Of a stretch of DNA of 64,000 nt, positions 23,537 to 30,950 are shown in pieces. The DNA is from Bacillota bacterium (GTDB lineage: Bacteria; Bacillota; Clostridia; Oscillospirales; Oscillospiraceae): contig JAEXCS010000041.1 of NCBI GenBank assembly GCA_023402075.1, forward strand, positions 1 to 64,000, given 5' to 3'. The notes under the pieces are model-generated. The model saw only the letters and a list, made by a program, of their open reading frames with translations. It did not search any database and was not told where the DNA came from. A program made the translations under genes and the position numbers. How positions within the stretch are numbered: the stretch's first letter is position 1; each line of letters starts with the position of its first letter.

Positions 23537-23688
23537 AAGTGGTTCACCCATGTTTGTTTTCGCTCAAGTGGTTCACTTTCTAAAATATACCACGAAAAGT
23601 GAACCACTTCAATTAGTAAATCATCCAAAGAAGTACATCACTTTTTAACACAGGTGCATCACTTTACTATTTACAAAGTGGTGCACCT
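23537..23688. promoter_or_regulatory. Six-operator array of the lysis-lysogeny switch
   Basis: Six 13-bp pseudo-palindromes fit A(A/G)GT(G/A)NNNCAC(T/C)(T/C): AAGTGGTTCACCC at 23537, AAGTGGTTCACTT at 23566, AAGTGAACCACTT at 23597, AAGTACATCACTT at 23631, AGGTGCATCACTT at 23652 and AAGTGGTGCACCT at 23676. The 23566 and 23597 copies are exact reverse complements. A larger inverted repeat with 19-bp arms (one mismatch) spans 23647-23693. Confidence 0.88.
23584..23612 (-). promoter_or_regulatory. Promoter of the RHH (Cro-like) gene
   Basis: Minus strand TTGAAG (23612-23607), 17-base spacer, TATATT (23589-23584). The operator at 23597-23609 overlaps the -35 box and spacer, and the one at 23566-23578 lies just past the -10. 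Confidence 0.75.
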
Positions 23689-23698
23689 GTGTTATACT
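23670..23698 (+). promoter_or_regulatory. Promoter of the S24 repressor gene
   Basis: TTTACA (23670-23675), 17-base spacer, TATACT (23693-23698). The operator at 23676-23688 fills the spacer and another abuts the -35 box, so the repressor gene is itself controlled by the array. Confidence 0.8.
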
Positions 23699-23723
23699 TT
23701 GCAAAGAAAGGAGGCCGATAATA

Positions 23724-24455
23724 GTGGCAACAGAAAAACCCAGATTCTCGGTAACGCTGGAAGATACCTTATTGAGACGCGTAGACAATTACCAATTTTC
23801 ATACCGATTCCCCACGCGTAGTAAAGCAGTGGTTGACCTGGTGCGCAGAGGTCTTGCAGAAATGGAGATTGGGGCGGAAAGTAAAAGCGCCTCCCCTTAT
23901 TCAGGAGAGGCGCAAAAATTGGCAAAAGATTATGACAGCCTAGATAATTGGGGTAAACAAGCGATTAGGGATTTAACCGACGTGGAGATAGCACGGGTTG
24001 CGGATGAATCGCGGTTCTTCCAAAATGCAGAATCTGAACAGGAGCCAAAAATTATCAATCTGTTTATGGAGCCGGCTGCTGCAGGAATTGCAACTCCATT
24101 GGTTGGGCAGGACTATGAACCTTACGAATTGGGGCCGGATGACCCGCCGGGTGCAGCGTTTGCGATACGCATTCAGGGTGATTCCATGGAGCCGCATTTC
24201 CCGGACGGCTCAACGGTGTTTGTAAATCATGACGCACTAGCTGACGGGGACATTGGAGTTTTTTGCGTAGACGGCGGCACTGTCTGCAAGCAATACCACT
24301 ATGATAGAGTTCTCGGGATTACATACTTGTTTTCCTTAAATAGAGATCGGGCCGACTGCGATGTTGTAATTACAAATGAGAGTAATCAGTCCTTTGTTTG
24401 TCAAGGCAGAGTCATGACTAAGAAAAGATACCCACTGCCAAGCGTGAGCCTGTAA
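23724..24455 (+). CDS. Prophage repressor: RHH domain fused to S24 LexA-type peptidase
   Basis: A 243-residue repressor starting at GTG 23724 nine bases after AAAGGAGG. Residues 5-46 (PRFSVTLEDTLLRRVDNYQF...TRSKAVVDLVRRGLAE) are a ribbon-helix-helix unit in place of the usual HTH. Residues about 115-243 are the S24 domain: cleavage site A120-G121, catalytic Ser in GDSMEP (S154) and Lys in TVCKQ (K199). RecA-stimulated self-cleavage after DNA damage is expected, giving SOS induction. It overlaps the next gene by one base. Confidence 0.92.
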   Translation: MATEKPRFSVTLEDTLLRRVDNYQFSYRFPTRSKAVVDLVRRGLAEMEIGAESKSASPYSGEAQKLAKDYDSLDNWGKQAIRDLTDVEIARVADESRFFQNAESEQEPKIINLFMEPAAAGIATPLVGQDYEPYELGPDDPPGAAFAIRIQGDSMEPHFPDGSTVFVNHDALADGDIGVFCVDGGTVCKQYHYDRVLGITYLFSLNRDRADCDVVITNESNQSFVCQGRVMTKKRYPLPSVSL

Positions 24456-24652
24456 TGCTGACAGAGGCACAGTTCGACTTGTTTCTTCACACGGTGGACG
24501 CGATGTCAAAATTGCCCTATCGTGGGTACCCAAGAGCCGTGCGATATACCTGCCCTGTCTGCGCTGGAACCGCTGAAATTTATATGAAAAACTCGCTCCG
24601 CGGAATATCCAGATGCGCCACCTGCCACATAATTATGACTGTCGCAAAATAA
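24455..24652 (+). CDS. Small zinc-ribbon protein coupled to the repressor
   Basis: A 65-residue protein whose ATG overlaps the repressor stop as TAATG. It has CPVC (33-36) and CATC (54-57) pairs, a simple zinc ribbon, after a helical N-terminus (EAQFDLFLHTVDAMSK). Co-transcription with the repressor implies expression in the lysogen. It might modulate the repressor or act as a lysogeny accessory gene; function unknown. Confidence 0.75.
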   Translation: MLTEAQFDLFLHTVDAMSKLPYRGYPRAVRYTCPVCAGTAEIYMKNSLRGISRCATCHIIMTVAK

Positions 24653-24690
24653 AAAAAAACACCGCCCCGGCGCTACCAACACCGGGACGG
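24651..24690 (-). terminator. Leftward-facing terminator behind the repressor operon
   Basis: On the minus strand CCGTCCCGG and CCGGGGCGG (one mismatch) form a hairpin followed by a run of nine T. No leftward gene lies upstream of it within the prophage, so it would stop transcripts entering from the host side before they run antisense into the repressor gene. Confidence 0.65.
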
Positions 24691-24783
24691 CAAGAGCAGA
24701 TTTTCAAGGGGGATTTATCCTTGGGGCCTCTGCGCCCCTATCTTATCACAGTTGCGACGCGATGAAAAGGGGGATTTTATACT

Positions 24784-25875
24784 ATGGCGAAATACTATGT
24801 GCGCCCTGACGGGCTTCACGAATCAATTAAGACTATCAACGGCAAACGGATACCGTTTCGGGGCAAATCTGACCGCGAAGTAGACCGGAAGATTTTAGCG
24901 TACAAGGAGGTCGTGAGCAAAGGCAGAAAATTCAAGGATATCGCAAAAGAATGGGAGATTTCTCATGAAAGCGAAATCTCGGAGAGCACCCGCCGCGTTT
25001 ATTCTTACGCGGTGACTCGGCTGGTTGCCTCATTGGGGGGCAAACATGCTTCTGAGGTTACGCCGCAGGATTTGCAAAAGCAGATCGCCGAATTTTCAAA
25101 AACACACAGCCGGAATACGGCTCAAATCGAATTGGCCGTAATAAAAATGATTTTTGACGCGGCCGTGATTTCCGGGGATATCGCCGCATCTCCTGCGGAC
25201 AAAGTACGGCTTCCAAAGCACGTGCTACCCCCTAAACGGCGCGAGTCCTTAACGGACGAGCAGGAAAGGGCTTTAGTTCTTCTGGAAAGCCGCAAGAAAA
25301 ATGAGGACGTGTCACTGGGGTACTTTCTCATGTTTACCGGCTGCCGTCGCGGCGAAGCGCTGGCATTGTCTTACAGCGACATCGACCGTAAAGCCGAGTG
25401 CATTCATATTACCAAAAAGCTGTCCTATACGGGTCAGACCCCTATCTTGGAAGATCATCTGAAGAGCGCAAACGGTTTACGGGACATTCCACTCCTGCCT
25501 TCCCTGGCGGCGCGCATACCCAAAAACCGGATTGGTCTACTGTTTCCCGGCAAGGATGGCGGTTTCATGCGCGGGTCCGAAATCCGATCCCTGTGGAGAA
25601 CCTATTGTAGGGACGCGGGGCTGAATCAAATTCAGCAGCTTGATAGCGGGGAGCTTGTGGAGACATTTCCCATCACTCCGCACTGCCTCCGGCACAGCTT
25701 TGCCACGATCTGCTACGAAGCCGGAATAGACCCTCGGCAGGCCGCTGAGATCGTAGGTGACACGCCCCAAGTTCTGGAGGCCGTCTACACACATCTGCGA
25801 GACGGACACAAGCGCAGCGCGGCGGACAAGTTGGCGGAATACGTGACTGCACTGGAACAGTCTATTCTAAAATAG
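24784..25875 (+). CDS. int: Tyrosine recombinase (phage integrase)
   Basis: A 363-residue integrase that inserts and excises the prophage. The N-terminal 50 residues form an arm-binding strand region, residues about 52-140 a SAM-like core-binding domain, and the rest the catalytic domain: TGCRRGEAL (R188 or R189), HCLRH (H300, R303, H304) and nucleophile Y335 in LEAVYTHL. The box III residue before the Tyr is Asp in VGDTPQ where GH is more usual. ATG 24784 follows AAAAGGGGGATTTTATACT. It is the last prophage gene. Confidence 0.96.
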   Translation: MAKYYVRPDGLHESIKTINGKRIPFRGKSDREVDRKILAYKEVVSKGRKFKDIAKEWEISHESEISESTRRVYSYAVTRLVASLGGKHASEVTPQDLQKQIAEFSKTHSRNTAQIELAVIKMIFDAAVISGDIAASPADKVRLPKHVLPPKRRESLTDEQERALVLLESRKKNEDVSLGYFLMFTGCRRGEALALSYSDIDRKAECIHITKKLSYTGQTPILEDHLKSANGLRDIPLLPSLAARIPKNRIGLLFPGKDGGFMRGSEIRSLWRTYCRDAGLNQIQQLDSGELVETFPITPHCLRHSFATICYEAGIDPRQAAEIVGDTPQVLEAVYTHLRDGHKRSAADKLAEYVTALEQSILK

Positions 25876-26063
25876 TTAGTTTCCCACTGTGTAGATTTTC
25901 AGAAGTTTTTCACTTTCACTGTGTATTTTCTGTGTTGTATAGGCTTATAAAATATTTCAGAATATTGCAACTGCGCGTTTTGAAGAACCTGTGAAGCTCA
26001 TTGAAAACACAAAGAATTTTCAAACAAATACAAAAGAATAGAAAATGTGATAATTCAATTTGT
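25876..26063. other. Probable attR region with CACTGTGTA direct repeats
   Basis: The AT-rich stretch after the integrase has CACTGTGTA at 25885-25893 and 25917-25925, each followed within two bases by TTTTC. These could be integrase arm sites or part of the core. No gene is present. The right att site should lie here, but the core cannot be defined without the left end. Confidence 0.55.
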
Positions 26064-26080
26064 TTTACACGGTTTTTACA
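26064..26080 (+). promoter_or_regulatory. Pho box upstream of pst operon
   Basis: TTTACA at 26064 and TTTACA at 26075 are in direct repeat with an 11-base period, the arrangement bound by Gram-positive PhoP. Candidate -10 TATGCT at 26113 lies downstream. Fits phosphate-starvation activation by the phoB/P-phoR pair at the end of this operon. Confidence 0.65.
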
Positions 26081-26174
26081 ATGCGCCGCATTTGCTTTTA
26101 ACCCCCGCTATGTATGCTTAGGCTGTACTCACAAAGACTAACAATCAGGAATATGCAATATGGAGGAAAAACAG

Positions 26175-27077
26175 ATGAAAAAAACGATTACCATGTTTCT
26201 TGCGGCGGCTTTGGCAGCGATCAGCCTTGCGGGCTGCGGCGGACAGCCTGCGACAACCGACGGCGGCAGCACCCCCGCCACGGACAACGCGAAAGAATCC
26301 CTTGGTGAAATCACCGTGGTTTCCCGCGAGGATGGCAGCGGAACGAGAGGCGCGTTTATCGAGCTTTTCGGCATTGAGGTGAAAGGCGAGGACGGCACCA
26401 AAAAGGACATGACCACGAAGGAAGCCGTCATTGCCAACAAGACCGACGTGCTGCTGGGCAATGTGGCGGGCGATTCTGCCGCCATCGGCTATGTTTCTCT
26501 GGGTTCTCTGAACGATTCGGTGAAGGCCCTGTCCATCGACGGCACCGTCGCCAGCGCCGAAAACGTGAAAAACGGTACCTATTCCATCGCAAGACCCTTC
26601 AACATCGCTACCAACGGTGAAGCGACCGGACTTGCCAAGGACTTTATTGATTTCATTCTCTCTGCGGAAGGTCAGCAGGTCGTTTCCGGCAGCTATATCG
26701 CCATCGATGCAAATGCCCCTGCCTATGCGGGCACGAAGCCCGAGGGCAAGATCACCGTGGCCGGTTCCTCCTCTGTTACGCCGGTGATGGAAAAGCTGAA
26801 GGAGGCCTATGTGGCCATTAATCCGGCTGCGACGATTGAGGTTCAGATGACCGACTCCACCGCCGGAATGACCGCCGCCATGGAGGGCGTGTGCGACATC
26901 GGCATGGCCAGCCGCGAGCTGAAGCCCGCCGAGGCGGAAAAGCTGACTGGTATCTCCATTGCACTGGACGGCATCGCAGTGGTTGTGAATCAGGAGAACC
27001 CCGCCGACAACATGACCAGCGCGCAGGTGCAGAGCATCTACACCGGCGAAATCACCTCTTGGGATGATGTAAAATGA
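26175..27077 (+). CDS. pstS: Phosphate-binding lipoprotein PstS, circularly permuted
   Basis: Binds phosphate outside the membrane for the PstCAB importer. A 300-residue lipoprotein with lipobox LAGC (C21); ATG 26175 follows TGGAGG. All PstS landmarks are present but in rotated order. The usually C-terminal half comes first (SREDGSGTRGAF at 50-61, AIGYVSLGSL, PFNIATNGEA, AEGQQVV). The usually N-terminal half follows (GKITVAGSSSVTPVM at 191-205, DSTAGMT at 227-233, DIGMASREL at 241-249, IYTGEITSW at 288-296). Phosphate ligands from the SGT loop and the SSVTP loop should still meet in the fold. It overlaps pstC as ATGA. Confidence 0.93.
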   Translation: MKKTITMFLAAALAAISLAGCGGQPATTDGGSTPATDNAKESLGEITVVSREDGSGTRGAFIELFGIEVKGEDGTKKDMTTKEAVIANKTDVLLGNVAGDSAAIGYVSLGSLNDSVKALSIDGTVASAENVKNGTYSIARPFNIATNGEATGLAKDFIDFILSAEGQQVVSGSYIAIDANAPAYAGTKPEGKITVAGSSSVTPVMEKLKEAYVAINPAATIEVQMTDSTAGMTAAMEGVCDIGMASRELKPAEAEKLTGISIALDGIAVVVNQENPADNMTSAQVQSIYTGEITSWDDVK

Positions 27078-27937
27078 AAGGGCAGCGTTTGAGGGAGAGC
27101 CTCATGCGGGCAGTGTTTATGGTGTCGGCTCTGGCCAGTATTCTGGCGGTGGCACTGATCTGCCTGTTCCTGTTTGCCAACGGAATACCGGCCATTGGAA
27201 AAATTGGCCTGCCGGAGTTTATACTGGGGAGGGAGTGGTCGCCCAGCGACACTCCCCCCGTCTTCGGCATTTTCCCCATGATTCTGGGCAGTATCTACGT
27301 AACGGCGGGGGCTGTTGCCATCGGCGTACCCATTGGGATTTTCACCGCCGTGTTTATGGCTAGAATCTGCCCCGAGGCTCTTTACAGATTTTTAAAGCCC
27401 GCAGTGGATCTGCTGGCGGGCATCCCGTCGGTCATCTATGGTTTTTTTGGCATGGTGACCATAGTTCCCCTTGTGCGGGAGCTGTTTGGCGGCAACGGCA
27501 AAAGCATTCTGGCCGCTTCTGTGCTGCTGGGACTGATGATTCTCCCCACCGTCATCAGCATCACGGAGAGCGCTATCCGCGCCGTGCCGGAGGAATTGTA
27601 TGACGGGGCGGTGGCGCTGGGCGCGAATCATCAGCGGGCAGTGTTCCGTGTGCTGCTGCCGGCCGCCAAATCAGGCGTGCTGGCGGGAGTGGTGCTGGGC
27701 ATCGGCCGCGCCATCGGCGAGACGATGGCGGTGATCATGGTGGCAGGCAATCAAGCCCGGATGCCTGCGGGGATTTTGAAAGGCATCCGCACTCTGACGG
27801 CCAATATCGTCCTTGAAATGGGTTATGCCGAGGGATTGCACCGGGAAGCGCTGATTGCCACAGGTGTGGTTCTGTTTATCTTCATACTTCTGATCAACCT
27901 GTCGTTTTCGGCGCTGCGCAGGAGGGGTGAGAAATGA
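27074..27937 (+). CDS. pstC: Phosphate ABC transporter permease PstC
   Basis: A 287-residue inner-membrane permease with six predicted spans. Typical PstC sequences are SIYVTAGAVAIGVPIGIF, the DLLAGIPSVIYGFFG segment and the EAA-type coupling loop near ALGANHQRAVFRVLLPAAKSG. It pairs with PstA to form the phosphate channel. ATG 27074 overlaps the pstS stop and its own stop overlaps pstA, so the four transporter genes are translationally linked. Confidence 0.97.
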   Translation: MKGQRLRESLMRAVFMVSALASILAVALICLFLFANGIPAIGKIGLPEFILGREWSPSDTPPVFGIFPMILGSIYVTAGAVAIGVPIGIFTAVFMARICPEALYRFLKPAVDLLAGIPSVIYGFFGMVTIVPLVRELFGGNGKSILAASVLLGLMILPTVISITESAIRAVPEELYDGAVALGANHQRAVFRVLLPAAKSGVLAGVVLGIGRAIGETMAVIMVAGNQARMPAGILKGIRTLTANIVLEMGYAEGLHREALIATGVVLFIFILLINLSFSALRRRGEK

Positions 27938-28842
27938 AATATACGCTGATTAACCTTTTCTTTAAGGTTGGCTCCTCGCTTCGCCGAACCGTGCGCCACA
28001 CGGCGGCCTTTTTCCGCAGGCTTCCCCGCGTAATTGAGGACTCTGTCCTGCGCGTCTTTCCGTGGCTGGCAGCTATATTTACCTTCGGCGCGCTGTTGTT
28101 TCTCATCGGGCACATTCTTCTCAACGGGATTCCGTATCTCCGACCGTCCCTGTTTGCGCTGAAGTATAACTCGGAAAACGTCTCGCTTTTGCCCGCGCTG
28201 GTTACAACGGTGATTATGGTGATTCTCTCCCTGCTGATCGCCGCGCCGCTGGGGCTGTTTACGGCCATCTATCTGGTGGAATATGCAAAGCGGGGCAGCC
28301 GGCTGGTGCGGCTGGTGCGGGTGACCGCGGAAACGCTTTCGGGCATTCCCTCCATTGTATACGGATTGTTCGGATCTTTATTTTTCGTGTCATGGCTTGG
28401 CTGGGGGTATTCGCTTCTGGCGGGCACCTTCACACTTTCCATCATGATTCTGCCCCTAATTATGCGCACGGCGGAGGAAAGTCTGAAGTCCGTGCCGGAC
28501 ACATACCGGGAAGGCTCTTTCGGCCTTGGGGCCGGGCGGCTGCGCACGGTGTTTCGAATTGTGCTGCCCGCCGCCGCACCGGGAATTCTGGCGGGAGTGA
28601 TTCTTGCCATGGGCCGCATTGTGGGTGAAACCGCCGCCCTGATTTACACAGCGGGAAGTGTTGCGCAGATTCCTTCCAGTCTGTTGGCCTCCGGGCGGAC
28701 ACTGGCCATTCATATGTACGCGCTTTCCAGCGAGGGACTGTATACCGGGCAGGCCTATGCCACGGCAGTGGTCCTGCTGGTGCTGGTGGTGGGCATCAAC
28801 GCGCTGTCGGCCGCTGTGGCAAAGAGAATCGCAAAGGGGTAA
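27934..28842 (+). CDS. pstA: Phosphate ABC transporter permease PstA
   Basis: A 302-residue permease. After a basic N-terminal stretch come the first span, [19 protein letters not shown] and the coupling loop [23 protein letters not shown], followed by [16 protein letters not shown], all characteristic of PstA. Start overlaps pstC by ATGA. Forms the transmembrane pore with PstC. Confidence 0.97.
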   Translation: MKYTLINLFFKVGSSLRRTVRHTAAFFRRLPRVIEDSVLRVFPWLAAIFTFGALLFLIGHILLNGIPYLRPSLFALKYNSENVSLLPALVTTVIMVILSLLIAAPLGLFTAIYLVEYAKRGSRLVRLVRVTAETLSGIPSIVYGLFGSLFFVSWLGWGYSLLAGTFTLSIMILPLIMRTAEESLKSVPDTYREGSFGLGAGRLRTVFRIVLPAAAPGILAGVILAMGRIVGETAALIYTAGSVAQIPSSLLASGRTLAIHMYALSSEGLYTGQAYATAVVLLVLVVGINALSAAVAKRIAKG

Positions 28843-28847
28843 GAAAC

Positions 28848-29597
28848 ATGATAAAATTTCAACTGGAAGACGTTCAGTTGTGGTATAATGACTTTAAGGC
28901 GCTCCACGGCGTGAATATGGACATCGAGGAAAAGGAAATCACTGCGTTTATTGGGCCTTCCGGCTGCGGAAAGTCCACGCTGCTGAAATGTCTCAACCGC
29001 ATGAACGACCTGGTGGAGGGCTGCCATATCACGGGAAAGCTCCTTCTGGACGGCGAGGATATCTATGCGGTGCAGGACGTAAACCGTCTGCGTCGGCGGG
29101 TGGGCATGGTGTTTCAAAAGCCCAATCCTTTTCCCATGAGTATTTACGACAATATTGCCTTTGGCCCACGTACCCACGGCGTAACCTCCAAGCTGAAGCT
29201 GGACGGCCTTGTGGAAAAAGCTCTGCGGGACGCGGCCATCTGGGAAGAGACGAAGGACCGACTGAAAAAAAGCGCCCTGTCTCTCTCCGGCGGGCAGCAG
29301 CAGCGGCTGTGCATTGCCCGGGCACTGGCGGTGGAGCCGGAGGTGCTGCTGATGGACGAGCCAACCTCCGCGCTGGACCCAATCTCCACCTCGAAAATCG
29401 AGGAGCTGATGGCGGATCTGAAAAAGAAATACACCGTGGTGATTGTCACGCACAACATGCAGCAGGCCACCCGTATTTCCGACAAAACGGCATTTTTCCT
29501 GCTGGGCGAGTTGATTGAATACGGCGAAACCGAGCAGGTGTTCTCCATGCCCAAGGACCAGAGATGCGAGGACTACATTACGGGGAGGTTTGGATAA
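28848..29597 (+). CDS. pstB: Phosphate ABC transporter ATPase PstB
   Basis: A 249-residue ABC ATPase that energises phosphate import. Walker [11 protein letters not shown]-loop [15 protein letters not shown] (the [11 protein letters not shown] wording is a PstB hallmark), signature LSGGQQQR and Walker [14 protein letters not shown] are all intact. AAAGGGG precedes the ATG. The stop overlaps the phoU start as TAATG. Confidence 0.98.
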   Translation: MIKFQLEDVQLWYNDFKALHGVNMDIEEKEITAFIGPSGCGKSTLLKCLNRMNDLVEGCHITGKLLLDGEDIYAVQDVNRLRRRVGMVFQKPNPFPMSIYDNIAFGPRTHGVTSKLKLDGLVEKALRDAAIWEETKDRLKKSALSLSGGQQQRLCIARALAVEPEVLLMDEPTSALDPISTSKIEELMADLKKKYTVVIVTHNMQQATRISDKTAFFLLGELIEYGETEQVFSMPKDQRCEDYITGRFG

Positions 29598-30259
29598 TGC
29601 GCAGCAGGTTTGACAGGCAACTGGAAACCCTTAACACCATGCTGATTGAAATGGGCATGCAGGTGGAAACGGCCATTGCCGCCTCAATCGAGGCGCTGAA
29701 AAAGAAGGACACGGTTCTTGCCAAAAAGGCGATTGCAGCCGATACGGAGATTGATCAGCAGGAGAAGGATATTGAAAGCCTTTGCCTGAAGCTGCTGCTT
29801 CAGCAGCAGCCGGTGGCGAAGGATCTGCGGCTGATTTCAGCCGCGCTGAAAATGATTACCGACATGGAGCGCATCGGCGATCAGGCGGCGGATATTGCCG
29901 AGATTTCTATTTTCCTGTCTCAGGCCCCCCATGTGAATACGCCGGAGCACATCCCCCAGATGGCGACGGCCACCGCCAAAATGGTTACCGAAAGTATCGA
30001 CGCCTTTGTAAAAAAAGATTTGGAGCTTGCCAACCGGGTGATTGCCGGAGACGACGTGGTGGATCGGCTGTTTGACGCGGTGAAGGGCGATCTCATTAAG
30101 CTTATGAGCGCCGACAGCTCCAACGGCAGTCAGGCCATCGATTTACTGATGATTGCAAAGTATCTGGAGCGAATTGGCGATCACGCCACAAATATCGCGG
30201 AGTGGGTGGTGTTTTCCATCACGGGAAAGCACGAGGACACCGCGGGATCGGAAGGGTAA
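29597..30259 (+). CDS. phoU: Phosphate signalling protein PhoU
   Basis: A 220-residue all-helical protein with the two PhoU repeats: EKDIESLCLKLLLQQQPVAKDLR...DMERIGDQAADIAE and IDLLMIAKYLERIGDHATNIAEW. It links the Pst transporter to the PhoR kinase and keeps the pho regulon off when phosphate is plentiful. ATG 29597 overlaps the pstB stop; an upstream in-frame ATG at 29564 lies within pstB and is not needed. Confidence 0.97.
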   Translation: MRSRFDRQLETLNTMLIEMGMQVETAIAASIEALKKKDTVLAKKAIAADTEIDQQEKDIESLCLKLLLQQQPVAKDLRLISAALKMITDMERIGDQAADIAEISIFLSQAPHVNTPEHIPQMATATAKMVTESIDAFVKKDLELANRVIAGDDVVDRLFDAVKGDLIKLMSADSSNGSQAIDLLMIAKYLERIGDHATNIAEWVVFSITGKHEDTAGSEG

Positions 30260-30262
30260 ACC

Positions 30263-30946
30263 ATGCGAACAGTCTTTCTTGTGGAGGATGACGAGGATAT
30301 CCGAGAGCTGACGGCCTACGCGCTGGAAAACGCAGGTTTTACCTGCACGGGGTTTGAAGACGGAGACAGTTTTTGGGAGGTGCTTTTGGCAGGCGCCTCC
30401 CTTCCGGACATGATTCTGCTGGATATCATGCTTCCCGGGGAGGACGGACTTTCCATTTTGAAGAAGCTTCGGGACCACTCCCGGTACGAAGAGATCCCCG
30501 TCATCATGCTGACGGCGAAAAGCGGGGAAGCGGACAAGGTGCGGGGCTTGAATTTCGGTGCGGACGACTATATCGCAAAGCCCTTTGGCGTGACCGAGTT
30601 GATTGCCCGCATCCACGCGGTTTTGCGCCGGGCCGCGTCTGCCGGGCGGGAAAAAGGCCTGCTGACCTATGGAAATCTTGCGCTGGATAACGAGCGGCAC
30701 ACCGTCACGGCAGACGGGGAGGGCGTGGCCCTGACCTTTCTGGAATTTGAGCTGCTGCGCTATCTCCTTTTGAACGCGGGGCTGGTTTTAAGCCGGGACA
30801 GACTGATGGACGCGGTGTGGGGCTACGATTACAAGGGAGAGAGCCGCACGGTGGACGTGCACGTCAAATCCCTGCGGCAGAAGCTGGGCACGGCGGGGGA
30901 AAACATCAAAACCGTTCGCAACGTGGGATATAAGCTCGGGGAGTGA
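30263..30946 (+). CDS. phoP: Response regulator of the phosphate two-component system
   Basis: A 227-residue OmpR/PhoB-type regulator. The receiver domain has acidic pocket EDDED, phospho-acceptor D54 in LLDIMLPGEDG, and K in MLTAKSG. The C-terminal winged helix contains FELLRYLLLNAGLVLSRDRLMDAVWGYDY and RTVDVHVKSLRQKLG. Genetic context with pst, phoU and phoR identifies it as PhoB/PhoP. It should bind the Pho box at 26064. Confidence 0.93.
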   Translation: MRTVFLVEDDEDIRELTAYALENAGFTCTGFEDGDSFWEVLLAGASLPDMILLDIMLPGEDGLSILKKLRDHSRYEEIPVIMLTAKSGEADKVRGLNFGADDYIAKPFGVTELIARIHAVLRRAASAGREKGLLTYGNLALDNERHTVTADGEGVALTFLEFELLRYLLLNAGLVLSRDRLMDAVWGYDYKGESRTVDVHVKSLRQKLGTAGENIKTVRNVGYKLGE

Positions 30947-30950
30947 GGTC

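Larger units (their letters stand above)
1..25930. mobile_element. Prophage, right-hand portion (left end outside window)
   Basis: This block holds terminase, capsid, scaffold, replication, repressor and integrase genes with the tight overlaps typical of phage operons. The integrase ends at 25875 and housekeeping genes (pst) begin at 26175, so the right junction lies between them. The exact att core cannot be fixed because the left end is outside the window. Portal, tail and lysis genes are not seen and presumably lie to the left. Genes in view appear intact, so the element could be functional. Confidence 0.93.

Noticed and set aside
25885..25925. CACTGTGTA repeats as the attachment core itself
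   Set aside because: Both copies are on the same side of the integrase; the true core needs the left end, which is outside the window.
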